A DNA stretch of 64,000 nucleotides from Ephemerocybe angulata (Eukaryota > Basidiomycota > Agaricomycetes > Agaricales > Psathyrellaceae), in NCBI GenBank assembly GCA_013368325.1, contig JAACJK010000001.1, forward strand, positions 1,860,001 through 1,924,000, read 5' to 3'. The notes under the pieces were generated by a model. That model did not search any database. It was not told the origin of the DNA and saw only the letters and a program-made list of their open reading frames with translations. Position numbers and translations under genes: made by a program. The number at the start of each line of letters is the position of its first letter. Positions within the stretch are counted from its first letter, which is position 1. This document shows, in pieces, positions 41,042 to 51,585 of this stretch.

Positions 41042-42610
41042 ATGAGGACGCTCCCCATGCAAAGGATCGGGTTTGCAGAAGGGTGTCGTTCACACGCTTC
41101 CCCAATCTGGAGAGTCCCTGAAGACATCATCTCGACGATATTCCTCATCAATCTACCAGACGTCTTCGAAGAAGGTGAACCGGGGATGTCATCGAAGCAC
41201 TCAGCTGTCGCCGCGAGCCACGTTTGTCGGGATTGGCGCCGGCTGGTGCTCAATACGCCTCTCTTCTGGTCCTCTTTACATCTTCGGATCCCTGGATTTG
41301 GGGAGGGGAAGTCCGTAGAGGATACCGTGAAGAGGTTTGGTTCAGAACTGGAGAAGTGCAAGGGTGTCGTCGCCACATGGCTGCTGAGGTCTGGCAGTTG
41401 CCCACTGAAACTTCGGGTCGACAGCCCCTACGTTCCCCAATACTGCATCAGGGCACATTCACAGTTGCATACGGTCTTAATCGACCTGATATACGCATCG
41501 GCCTATCGCTGGAAACACATCCGATTCAACTTCTTCCTCCGGACGGCTCACATGCTTCGCCTCCTGGAAATAGCGCCCAAAGACGTTCCCCTCATCGAAA
41601 CTATCCACGCTGAACTTTATCCGCTACAAGGTTACGATACGAGCGCTATCCTGGATAAGGGGTTATTCAGGGCGCCCTCCTTACGGGTGCTTCATCTGAA
41701 CCCATGGCGGGACATACTTGCTAGGGAGTTGAAAGGGCTTGTCTGGACCTCAGTGACAGACCTTCACGTCGATACCGTGACCAAGCGCGCGCTTGGTCCC
41801 GTGGCCTTTGACGACTCAGATACCCCTTTCACGAGCAGCCATCAAGTCCTGGAGCTCCTTCGTGCATTCCCAAACCTTGTCAGAGGCTCCTTTTATCTGG
41901 AATGGGAAGACGAGCACACCTACGCAAAGGCCGACACACCAGTGGTAACGCTTCGACACCTCAAAGCATTGACCCTCGAGGGGTATCCTCCCTGCAGGGG
42001 GTTTGCATCTCGCCTTCTCCTCCCTTCCCTTCGCACCTTGGAAATACGCAGCGACCTTTCCAGAGAGTTGGAGTGGCCAATCAGTCGCATGGGCAGTGGT
42101 CTTGTGGAATTGATCGAACACTGTGGAGAGGATTTGGATAGTCTCACCATATGGCAAGAATCACTCGACAAGGACGCCCTCGGCCACTGCCTCACCTACC
42201 TCCCGAACCTGGAGAAACTCAGGATATTGGAAACCAAACACGACTTGGTCTTCGGCTTCTTCGGCTCGTGTGGGTTTGCGCAGACGAAGGACATTTATCT
42301 GTTGGATAGACTCAGCCAACGGTTCCAAAGTCCTGGAAGCCTCATCGATGAAGCGCTGTACCTGCCCAAACTACAGGTCTTGGAAATATGCCTTCACAAT
42401 TGCAGCGGCGACCATATCGAGAAAGCATTCGTAGCTTTCATTATAGCACGTCGCAAGTGCTTTGACAGTGGGATGGGGTGCATCAGGGATGTTCATGTGA
42501 CGCTGCACAGGCGAGGGAATGTTGACATTGTCCAGGAGTTACAAGATGTCGATGCAGGGGCCAACTTCGACAATTTTGTGTTGCGAATCACTGCACCCAA
42601 GGGGTCATGA
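41042..42610 (+). CDS. F-box/LRR protein
   Basis: Single-exon frame of 522 residues from ATG 41042. F-box region near residues 20-45 (PIWRVPEDIISTIFLINLPD), then SHVCRDWRRLVLNTPLFWSS, a WLLRSGSCPLKLRV motif and leucine-rich repeats to the end (LTLEGYPPC...LLLPSLRTLEIRSDL; YLPKLQVLEICLHN). Expected to be a substrate receptor of an SCF ubiquitin ligase; substrate unknown. Related proteins usually have about 60 more N-terminal residues forming a coil (as in the gene at 49479), which are absent here, so the start may have been lost or lies in an unrecognised upstream exon. The frame is open upstream to 40961 without another ATG. Confidence 0.75.
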   Translation: MRTLPMQRIGFAEGCRSHASPIWRVPEDIISTIFLINLPDVFEEGEPGMSSKHSAVAASHVCRDWRRLVLNTPLFWSSLHLRIPGFGEGKSVEDTVKRFGSELEKCKGVVATWLLRSGSCPLKLRVDSPYVPQYCIRAHSQLHTVLIDLIYASAYRWKHIRFNFFLRTAHMLRLLEIAPKDVPLIETIHAELYPLQGYDTSAILDKGLFRAPSLRVLHLNPWRDILARELKGLVWTSVTDLHVDTVTKRALGPVAFDDSDTPFTSSHQVLELLRAFPNLVRGSFYLEWEDEHTYAKADTPVVTLRHLKALTLEGYPPCRGFASRLLLPSLRTLEIRSDLSRELEWPISRMGSGLVELIEHCGEDLDSLTIWQESLDKDALGHCLTYLPNLEKLRILETKHDLVFGFFGSCGFAQTKDIYLLDRLSQRFQSPGSLIDEALYLPKLQVLEICLHNCSGDHIEKAFVAFIIARRKCFDSGMGCIRDVHVTLHRRGNVDIVQELQDVDAGANFDNFVLRITAPKGS

Positions 42611-42873
42611 TGCCAGGCATGGCCTGTTCGTGCAGCGTATTCATTTGTATTCCTATCTATGTTAGATATATCCATCACAATCTAGAGCATGGAGTCTTTT
42701 CTTTGGGTGTATGAGGTCAGCGTAGGCAGAGATGGCTGAGGGAACGGTTCAAAGCGCCGAAAAGCGCCCATTGACGCATATTCCCACGGGCATGATGGCA
42801 CTGTGCGGATAATCTCGGGGTTGTGGACGTTGACCTCAAAAAGTGCGGTCATCGTCTGTGTTATTGGCGAGCT

Positions 42874-45018
42874 ATGTATCGTCGGGCTGTACCCGTCTCC
42901 AGGCGCGTAGCCTCGAGCTCGTCGAGGCCCTCGTCGTTGAACGTCATTCGCAGGGTGCGTCTGCCACGAATCACCCTCAAACTCGCACCTAACCCCATGT
43001 TTCCAACAGCGTCTGGCGACAGAGGCGTCCAGTGCACCACCCATTAAGAAAAAGAATGTCCTCAGGCGTGTTATTATCATCACCACCGCCGCTACAGGAA
43101 CCTTCTACGTTGGCAGCTCGTTCGTCGCGTTCGCCAATCAGCCATACTACGACTTCTTTGCCGACAATGTGCCCCTTGGCCAGCCCATGCTCGAGTTCGC
43201 TGAGAAGAATAAGTGGGACCAGCTCACAGTCGAGGACGTCATTGAGGCTGCCAAGAACGGCGTCTTCACTATTCAAAAGGTCTCAAGCGACCTGATCAAC
43301 AAGACACCTGGAGCACGGGAGGCATTGGACAACGCGAAGGCTAGTGCATTCGGGAAGAAGGTGGAGGAGGTCAGGGATACCACTGTGAAGGCTGTCACGG
43401 AGCAGAAGGAAAAACTCTTTGATCCCGTGGTGAAGCAGGCGAAGAAGGAGGCGAAGGAGGATGTCAAAGTTGTGAAGCAAGCCGCCGAGACGGTAGAGAA
43501 GAAGGTGAAGGAGGCCGAGAAGAAGGTGGAGGACGAACTGTCAGTGTTGATCAAGAAAGCGGAGGCTGCTATTGCTGGCAAGTTTCCAGCCGGAGACGTC
43601 AAGACTGAAGTTGGTGTCGAAGGTGATGGAACCCCCGACGTTCTCGTTCTTCTTGAGGAATCCGCGGCTATTGCAGACAAGAACGTCTACAGTGCGCCCC
43701 TCCCCCTTGGATTCGAGCCTCCCCCAGGATATGTCCGACCCGTAGCCCCCAAGCCCAAGACCCAGGAAGGCTCCAAGGACACCGCTGCTGCTCCCCCCGC
43801 CCCCGAACCCGAAGTCACCCTCCCTCTTGTCGCACCAGCCATTTCTGCTCTCGATGTTCAAGAACCCATCATCACCCACCTCGCAGGTACCATCGACAAC
43901 CTCGCCTCTTTCCTCAAGGCCAACCCTTCCGCTGCGACGAAGGCTACCGACGTCCTTGACTCCGCCAAGGCCGACCTCGCCGCTCTCGTTGAACGCATCG
44001 AGAAGGTCAAGCAGGATGAACAAGCGGCGTTGGCTGCGAAGCTCGACGAGCAGACTGCTGAGCACAACTTGAAGTTACTTGAACTCGAGATGGAGGCCCA
44101 GGACAAGCTTGACAACCAGGAGCAGGACTTCAGGAAGTTCTTCGAAGAGGAGAGGATTAAGTTCCTTGACGCCTACCGAGCCAAGCTAGACCACGAGTTG
44201 AAGACTCAAACTGAGTTGATCAACGAGCGGTATGTAAATCTTGCCTTTCAGACGCATCCGCACTAATTTCATCCATGTTCTGCAGACTCAAGGAGGAAGT
44301 TATTGCCCAGGGTATCGAGCTCCAGCGCCGCTGGATCCGTGACATCAAGGTCCGCGTCGAGCAGGAGCGTGGTGGCCGACTTGCCAAGCTCGACGAGCTT
44401 GCCGCTGACCTCAAGCGCCTTGAACGCCTCACCCTCGACAACACCAACTACCTTGACGAGAACATCCGTGTTCACGCTCTCTGGTCTGCTGTCCGCGCCC
44501 TTTCGAACTCTGCCTTGACTGCCCCTCAGCGGACACCTTTCCGTGAGCAGCTCCGGGTGCTCAGGCATGTCACTGCTGCCAAGGAGGATGAGGTTATCAA
44601 CACCGCTTTGACCACCCTGGAGTCTTCCGAGGTTCCCGACATCGGAGTTGAGCCTCTTTCTGACCTCACTTCATGGTTCACGACCTCCGTCGCCCCCAAA
44701 GTTGCTGAGGTCGCGTTGGTTCCCGACCAGAATGCTGGACTTCTTTCCTACCTCACCTCCAAGGTCCTCTCGGGCGTTCGGTTCAAGAAGCAGGGCTTCG
44801 TGGAGGGCGATGATGTCCTCAGCGTCCTGTCAAGAGCCGAATATCACTTGAACGAGAAGGACCTTGACAGTGCTGCGAGAGAGCTCAACCAGCTTGGTGG
44901 CCCTGCGAAGGCGCTGTTGGGTGACTGGTTGGAGGCTGCTCGCAGACGCTTGGAGGTCGAGCAGGCCCTCGATGTTATTCAAATCGAAGCAACTTTGAGC
45001 TCTTTGCTCGTCGTCTAA
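42874..45018 (+). CDS. MIC60: MICOS complex subunit MIC60 (mitofilin)
   Basis: Three exons (42874-42954, 43010-44229, 44286-45018; introns 55 and 56 nt) give 677 residues. The N-terminus is an Arg/Ser-rich mitochondrial presequence (MYRRAVPVSRRVASSSSRPS) followed by KKKNVLRR and a membrane helix (VIIITTAATGTFYVGSSFVA). A long Lys/Glu/Ala coiled coil covers about residues 130-200 and 330-460. The conserved mitofilin domain is at the C-terminus (PLSDLTSWFTTSVAPKV, FVEGDDVLSVLSRAEYHLNE, LDSAARELNQLGGPAKALL). MIC60 sits in the inner membrane and forms crista junctions and contacts with the outer membrane. Length and order match the family. Splicing at 43009/43010 links NVIRR to RLATEAS in frame. 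Confidence 0.93.
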
Positions 45019-45214
45019 TCGATCCCTATTTACACCCCTCGTTCTGCCAGGTGTAATTATATTAGATGAGAACGAGATTATATAGATTACTGGACATTTC
45101 TTTCTTTTCATGTGTGCTAGTCACGCGTGTTTCCGCGAGATGGGTTACTATGAGGGTATTCGGGTAGGGTATCAAAACTGTGGATGTCGAAAGGTACTTC
45201 CTGTCGGTTTGGGG

Positions 45215-46574
45215 TCAGTACATGCCCAAGGTGTTATTGCCGGGCTGCATTTGTTCAGGCCCAGGGGCTGCACCGAGGTCGGGTGATTGAGCGGACGTCC
45301 TGGGGACGCCACCCATCGCACATTCACAGATGACTTGCGCTCGTCGTACAACGGTCTGTGCATTACGACAAATAAGTAATTAGTTTAGGTCTAGATCATC
45401 GGTTCAACATGGAAGTAGAGCTCACATGGGTATTCTCTCCAACCTCGCCATTTGGCGCGGTAGGACCTCGCGAAATCTTCACGAGCCCAGGGAAGATCGT
45501 AGCGCCCACCCTGTCGATCTCCCCTCTCTCACTCTTCAAACAACGCTTTACGAGCTCGATTTGTCGTGGGTAGAGCGCACTACCAAGCTCGGGGACAAAG
45601 GCACGGTAGAACGCATCTGCGGTGGCGGCGGAAGATGCTGCGGCTCCGTGCAGCATGCGACTGAAGGCATAAGCGGAGTCGATGATGGAGATGCCACCTG
45701 CAGTCGGGAGCTTCCCAGTGAGTACCTTCATGAGCGAGGGAAGCTGTTCGTAAAGAATGGATAGAGACATGTCTGGCGTGCAGGACTCTACAGCGGCGCT
45801 GAAGGTTTGGCGCCGCCAGACGCAAGCTACGGTTGGGTTACCTGTTCAAGGAAGGGGTGAGGGAGCTGCTAATTGGATGTATGGGAGATGTGACATACGT
45901 GCAAAGAGATGCTCATGTATCCTTGTTAATTGGACATTTGCCTCCATCGAGTTGGTCACAATCAGGCAGTTGATGATACCCTCCGAGATACTCTCTGAGA
46001 GCGCATGGCGGAGGTAGCACTGCAGCTGCATGGGCGTCGCGGCGACCTCTTCTTCTTCAAGCCCAGCGACTAGGTCGTTGAGGATCGCAGCGCAGATGAA
46101 GGATGCAGGTGTAGGAGGCTCGCGCACGATGTCAGATGCCCAGCGATTGATGAGCTTGTCCAGCTGGGAGGCTGCGTTCTGCACCAAGGAAATTGATGAG
46201 CTCGTGCCCTCTCTAAGACGAGCACTGGAAGTAACTCGTGGTGCAGATACACACCTTGATAGAGAAGTCATCGATGCTGTTGCCATTGTGGCCCTTCACG
46301 ATGGACCCTGAGCTGCCCTCAAGCAGGGCGATACGGCCCTTGAGCTGTGCAACGACCTTTTCCTGCTCCTCGAGCTGTTGTCTTTGTTGCTCGACTTTCT
46401 CGTGGGCAATTCGCTAATATCGTCGGGTTAGGATACATTATCGAGAAGAGAGGAATAGAGGTATACGAAGTTAGTCAAAGCATATCGGTACTGCTCGCCA
46501 GAAACAACATCATGTTGAGGCTGCTGTACACTCATTGGCGTTCCAGGCTGTCCTTGCTGCTGCATCCCGTTCAT
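45215..46574 (-). CDS. coiled-coil protein of unknown function
   Basis: Five exons (46574-46467, 46413-46255, 46178-45899, 45841-45426, 45355-45215) give 367 residues. A Gln-rich start (MNGMQQQGQPGTPMSVQQPQ) leads to a short coiled coil (IAHEKVEQQRQQLEEQEKVV), then a well-structured helical domain with LDKLINRWASDIVREPP, FICAAILNDLVAGLEEEEVA, EGIINCLIVTNSMEANVQLT and DAFYRAFVPELGSALYPRQ. The tail is Gly/Pro/Gln-rich. The protein looks conserved but I do not recognise the family; a nuclear or signalling scaffold is only a guess. It is convergent with MIC60, with about 200 bp between the stops. All junctions are GT-AG and keep the frame, which makes the model likely right. Confidence 0.7.
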
Positions 46575-47005
46575 CTTAAGATACTGTCGAGTAACGGTCC
46601 GATGCTGGTTCGAGAGAGGAGGAAGAAGGAAGGGTACCGCCCGTCAAGCACGCTTTCAAGGCGACTTTAATGAAAACATGTTCACAACATGGGGATACAA
46701 TCAGGCCATCAGGGGCACACAGTGGAGCACTGCCATCAAAGAGACGCCCATCGTCGATATTGTATCCGGAAGCAGTGGCCTCGTCTCAACACTTGATCCT
46801 GGGTCACAAGGGGGGCAGTAGGCCCAGTTGCTCCAGAAGACAATATACGTCCAGGAGAACTCAGTGTCTTCAAGCCCAACCAAACGGATCCACGTTGTCC
46901 TGAGGAGGAGCCAAAGTGAACACGGGTGAAGCATGGGTGGATTTAAGTAGGAGGAAACGTGATATCAATAGGAAAGCAGTCTCCTATGACCTGGACAAGA
47001 AACAT
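46575..47005. other. intergenic, promoter side of the coiled-coil gene and 3' side of NUP49
   Basis: Contains a minus-strand frame of 77 codons (46701-46934) without domain or splice support. No gene called. Confidence 0.45.
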
Positions 47006-49099
47006 TCATCGAACACTAAGATTCAGACCGCTCATCGAGAACTCCATCCCCGTCTCAGGGCCACTGGGTTTCCCAGCCTCGTTAAAGGGATCTCGCACAC
47101 TGCCAGTCTTGGATCGCCACAGCTGCGTATAGATCGCCTTGATTTTCTGGACCTCAGCGTCAATGGCAGCGGTTTTGCTTGCCAGTGCGAGAAAAGTTGC
47201 GTGTTGCGTTTGCAGAGTGGTCACGATGGCTATGCTTATAGTAAGTGACCTATCAAGTTAACAACTTCGAATTCACATGTACCTTGCGGTGTCTGAGCCT
47301 GCGACGACGATGTCGAGAGTTTACGTTCGATTTGCTACAAAGGTCATCAAACAACGACGCCCTTGAAACATGGAGAGAACTTACCTCGATAGTAGATTTA
47401 TACCATGCCAACCGCTGGCTCATCTGCTCTGTCACTCGAGTAAAATACCTGATAATTTTGAGTCAGCGTAAAAAAGCGACTTCTGATAAGTGACTACGCA
47501 CTCTAACGGGAAACTTGCGTGGTCCTTCAGATAGGTGTTGCCACTTTGAGGATTTCTGAAGCCGTCGACGATGCGAGCAGCGACAATCGTATCCTGGACG
47601 GCTTGGTCGACCTTCTCTTTCAAGTCTTGGGTGAGATGCGCGTCGTTCCGGATCGTATTTGTGATGTCAACCAGTTCCTTGATCCAGGGTAAGTGCGTGA
47701 GGCTTAGGCATGATGTCTATCCACAAACGTACCTTGTGCAGATCCCTGATTAATGCCTGCCCCTTCGTCGGCTCCTCCCCCAGTTTGCGTTGGTGGAGTT
47801 CTTTGCTAATTTGTACGCGGCCTCGAATGAATGAGCTTGAAAGACAGCATAAGACAAATGCGACAGGATAACGAAGCTATGCGTTGCGTACTCGATGTTC
47901 TCCAAAACCTTCCGCATGTTTTCGGGAAGATCGTTGAATTTGGTTGACTTGGTAAATGGCGCATTTCCCTGGGTATTGACAGTCAACCTATGAAAGTATG
48001 GTCAGCGTGCTGTCTAAGTTAGTGGACCCAATGCGATACGAACCCTAATCTGTTATCCAAAATGTCAGTATTATAATCTCACTGATCGTTTGAAGAGAAG
48101 ACTGACTGGTTCTGTTGACCCTGCTGTTGTTGCTGGCCTGCCATTTGGGATGGCTGCTTGTTGAACAGTGATGACCCCCCAAACGCACCTCCAAACGCCC
48201 CAGATGGTTGGGTACCCTGTGGTTGCAATGGATTCGTAGCAGTTGACCCAAACAATCCCCCACCAGTGTTCGTGTTCGTCGTCGATCCAAAGAGCCCTCC
48301 GGTTGCATTTTGCTGAGCGCTGTTGGTATTTCCAAATAGTCCGCCTCCTGCGTTCTGCTGGTTGGTATTCGTGCTTCCGAAAAGGCCCCCTCCACCAGTG
48401 TTGCTGGTGGTCCCGGTGTTGCCAAACAGCGAGTTTCCAGTCGTGTTCGTCGTGCTATTATTAGCACCAAATAGTCCCCCACCGGCTTGCTGCTGGGGCT
48501 GTTGGGTTGCCGTGGACCCAAAAAGCCCTCCCCCACCAGTCGTGTTCTGTGACTGCGGCTGGCCAAATAGTCCCCCACCCGCGTTGTTTTGCTGTTGACC
48601 AAACAGTCCACCCGGATTCTGTTGTTGCTGAGGCTGCTGCTGCTGCTGTTGACCGAACAGTCCACCCGGATTCTGTTGTTGCTGAGGCTGCTGCTGCTGC
48701 TGACCGAACAGTCCACCCGCGTTCTGTTGTTGCTGAGGCTGCTGCTGCTGCTGACCGAACAGTCCACCCGCGTTCTGTTGCTGCTGAGGCTGCTGCTGCT
48801 GTTGCTGACCAAAGAGTCCCGTCCCTCCCGTCGGATTGGTGTTGGTAGAACCAAAGAGCCCTCCGGCCGTGCCGGTGCCTGCGTTCGGTTGCTGCGGGGG
48901 CTGCTGTTGTTGTTGTTGGCCGAAGAGACTATTGCCACCACCGAAGGCATTCGTCGTCCCAGTATTACTTGTACTTCCAAAGAGACCTCCGCCAGTGCCG
49001 GTCGTTGCGGCTGGCTTCGCCCCGAATCTATCCAGATAGCAATCGGGTGAGCATCGTTCAAACGAATCAAGAACTAAGAACGTACCCTGCAAATGCCAT
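47006..49099 (-). CDS. NUP49: FG-nucleoporin Nup49 (NUP58/45 homologue)
   Basis: Eight exons (49099-49086, 49027-48083, 47987-47892, 47835-47733, 47677-47502, 47448-47385, 47334-47283, 47229-47006) give 557 residues. After the 14-nt first exon comes a long FG domain with many GLFG motifs between Gln-rich and Thr/Asn-rich spacers. The structured C-terminus reads FTKSTKFNDLPENMRKVLEN, SFIRGRVQISKELHQRKLGE, IVDGFRNPQSGNTYLKDHAS and a terminal coil (QTQHATFLALASKTAAIDAE), as in Nup49/NUP58, which forms the central channel trimer with Nsp1 and Nup57 in the nuclear pore. A 6-nt exon (48044-48049) may exist inside the second intron; it would add Leu-Gly. GLFG spacing and the KFNDLP motif make the assignment strong. 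Confidence 0.88.
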
Positions 49100-49478
49100 T
49101 GTCTAGGGGAGTGTTGATTAGGCCTCTCTTTCTTTGTCTATCAGTATTGCTTTAGAGCGACTGGGATCTACTCCGGTGTTGGTGGAGTAAGGGCAAGGGA
49201 GGGTGGATGAACAAGAAAGGTTCTGATGAACCATTGAACGCGGAATCCGAAGAGCCACAGAGGCCAGAGATCATGTGATAGCGGCGCTAAATCAGGAAAC
49301 GCGCGCAACGGCGCCGCTGAACCTTTCTCATTTGGGGACCATGACGCTACGCGTACCAGAAGCAGGGACTCTCAGACGTTCTTATCGAGCGTATGGCGGA
49401 TATACATGGTAGGATATCTTTATTTTTAGTCCAAGGACGATGGTACTTCACAGAACACATGATGATGGTCGGAAAAGT
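49100..49478. other. intergenic between NUP49 promoter and the F-box gene 3' end
   Basis: No gene seen. Both flanking genes are on the minus strand. Confidence 0.5.
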
Positions 49479-51356
49479 CTATCCAGACACCGATATACAA
49501 TCCAACTTCAAGTCCTCCAGAATGACACCTCTTTTCAGAAGTCTTTCCCTCACTCCATCCATATCCGGGCGCAAATATTCGGACTCGCTCGTTGCTTCGA
49601 CCCGGATGAGGAAGAGTTGAGCCGCGGCACCCATTTCGCTCATGCACTGGCGTGCAAAGATGAAATCAAGGAAAGCTAGTTCCACCCAAAGGAAGTCCGA
49701 GATTGCTATGTCTAATGTCTGGAGCTTTGGCAGGTATAACGCTTCTTCGGTGTCATCTTCATACGCAACGTCGGACTGACTGAATTGTTCCAAGATGAAT
49801 TTATCCCTTTGACGGGAGATTTCGTCCAGATGGCTACGGGCACCTCGTGCACCCACTAAACGAAGGTGGACCACATTATGAAGCTGCTCCAGGCAATGAG
49901 TAAGAGTGGATCGAGGGAGTAGTTCATGGAAGAGAGTTAAGGTTGTAAGTTGTTTTCCGAATTGTGTGATAATCTCAACGAAGCCACTATTATGGCCAAC
50001 TGCCGAGAGCTTCACGGATGAGTTGATTGGGTGTTTAATCTTCCTTTCGTCCCAACCAATGGAGAGCACTTCCAGGGACGGAAGAGCGAGGGATGCTGCA
50101 AATCCTTTGCAAGGTGGATACCCCATTAGGTTGAGAGTCTTCAGTTTCTGTAGCAGGGTAGGACTCGGTGTGAAGTTTTCCACCCCAATGCTCTGCTGAA
50201 AGATAGAGCACTGGGTGAGGTTTGGAGCTGCTTTGAGGAGGTGTAGAACTTCGCGTGTGCCGCAAGTCTGAGGGACCCCAAATTCACTTGTCGGATAGAT
50301 ATCGATGTGCAATTCTGCCAACGATTCCCAGCGCTTGGTGATGTTAGGAGTGGATACGTAACGAAAATCCCCGTCTGGGCCTCGGAATGTTAGAGATCGC
50401 AGTAATGGCGCGGCGAACAGCCCGCTCTGCATGATGGACAGCTTTTTGGGAGCTTGCAGAAATATGGGTTCGTCGTCCGGGTCATCGTACCAAAGGCGAA
50501 CGTCCACAAAGATAGATTGAAGGAGTGGAAGCTCCTGCGGGGTCGGGTCGAAAAGACGCAGTAGGGATCGGTTACTGATAGCAAAGTCGAAACGCACTCG
50601 TTTCCACCTGCGGCAAGATGTATGGAGCAACTTCACCACTTCCTCTAGGGCAGGGTCGAAGCTTGTGTCTTCTGGTGTGAAATTTGCAGTAACCCACAGG
50701 TCTAGAGCGCACTGATTGGATCGCCGAAGCCATGTCTTAACGGCTTCCACCATTTGCACTGCTACCTTGCGCTGGCGGGGGTTGGGGAGAAGCGTAATGT
50801 GGATTGTTGACCAAAGAAAAGGAGAGCCGATCACCAAGCACCGCCAGTCCCTGCAGACTTGGCTAAGCACGACGGTGGAAGGGGGTAAGATAGGCTGAGA
50901 TGCGTACGCCCGCCTATCCAAGATGACAGGCTGACCCTTCTCTGGACGTTCTTCCAATAAGTTCGGGAGCGTGGCCAGGAATATCGAGAACAAGATGTCT
51001 TCGGGCATTGTTCGCATCGGAGAAAGGAGTGCTTGATGTTGTTCGATGTAAATTCTGTTCTCGGCCTTGACCGCACGTATGGATGCCATCACCTTCTGGA
51101 TCTCTGCCAATTGAGCGTCGAGCGACCTGGCATACTCATTCCGACCTTCAATGTAAGTATTGATACTGTCGATTTCTGAATTCGACGGAACATAGTTTGT
51201 ACTGAGATGTCGGTGGAAAGGCGAGTCCATCGTGATTCGTGGCTCGTTATAGCCTTCGAGATTGGTGTCTGCTAGCCGGATAATGTCTGAAAAGGCTCGC
51301 CACTGGGCTTGGCTTTCCACCCCAGGGGTTGACGGGTGTTCGAGGGGGTGATCCAT
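49479..51356 (-). CDS. F-box/LRR protein
   Basis: Single-exon frame of 625 residues from ATG 51356. Residues about 55-110 form a short coil (IDSINTYIEGRNEYARSLDA, VKAENRIYIEQHQALLSPMR), followed directly by the F-box (TMPEDILFSIFLATLPNLLE), SQVCRDWRCLVIGSPFLWST, WLRRSNQCALDLWV and LRRs up to the C-terminus (LKTLNLMGYPPCKGFAASLA; YLPKLQTLDIAISDF). This is the full-length layout of mushroom F-box proteins and shows what the gene at 41042 lacks at its start. Likely substrate adaptor of an SCF ubiquitin ligase; the substrate is not predictable. No sign of damage. Confidence 0.85.
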   Translation of the reverse strand: MDHPLEHPSTPGVESQAQWRAFSDIIRLADTNLEGYNEPRITMDSPFHRHLSTNYVPSNSEIDSINTYIEGRNEYARSLDAQLAEIQKVMASIRAVKAENRIYIEQHQALLSPMRTMPEDILFSIFLATLPNLLEERPEKGQPVILDRRAYASQPILPPSTVVLSQVCRDWRCLVIGSPFLWSTIHITLLPNPRQRKVAVQMVEAVKTWLRRSNQCALDLWVTANFTPEDTSFDPALEEVVKLLHTSCRRWKRVRFDFAISNRSLLRLFDPTPQELPLLQSIFVDVRLWYDDPDDEPIFLQAPKKLSIMQSGLFAAPLLRSLTFRGPDGDFRYVSTPNITKRWESLAELHIDIYPTSEFGVPQTCGTREVLHLLKAAPNLTQCSIFQQSIGVENFTPSPTLLQKLKTLNLMGYPPCKGFAASLALPSLEVLSIGWDERKIKHPINSSVKLSAVGHNSGFVEIITQFGKQLTTLTLFHELLPRSTLTHCLEQLHNVVHLRLVGARGARSHLDEISRQRDKFILEQFSQSDVAYEDDTEEALYLPKLQTLDIAISDFLWVELAFLDFIFARQCMSEMGAAAQLFLIRVEATSESEYLRPDMDGVRERLLKRGVILEDLKLDCISVSG

Positions 51357-51585
51357 GGTGACGTGGCCGTCGTGGTTGAAAGTAAGTGGAAGGATCCGAA
51401 GGAAGCTTAGAACCCTGTAGACGTAAATAGCGCCCGGAAAGTCGCGGGATTAGCTGTGTCGAAGTCATGTGATGCTTGATAGCATTTAAGCGCTGTGATT
51501 TGGCGGTTAAGCGCCTCAACTCTTCATGCAACAAAACAGCTATAACAAGCCTTCGGGTTTGAAAGCATCAGAATTATGTACAACT

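Noticed and set aside
43541..44065. 174-codon minus-strand frame inside MIC60
   Set aside because: Antisense shadow of a biased coding exon; no domain and no splice signals.
46701..46934. 77-codon minus-strand frame between the coiled-coil gene and NUP49
   Set aside because: Short, Trp/Leu-rich, no domain; could be chance.
48507..49050. Leu/Ala-rich plus-strand frames opposite NUP49
   Set aside because: Shadow of the CAG-type glutamine repeats in the FG domain; translations are simple repeats.
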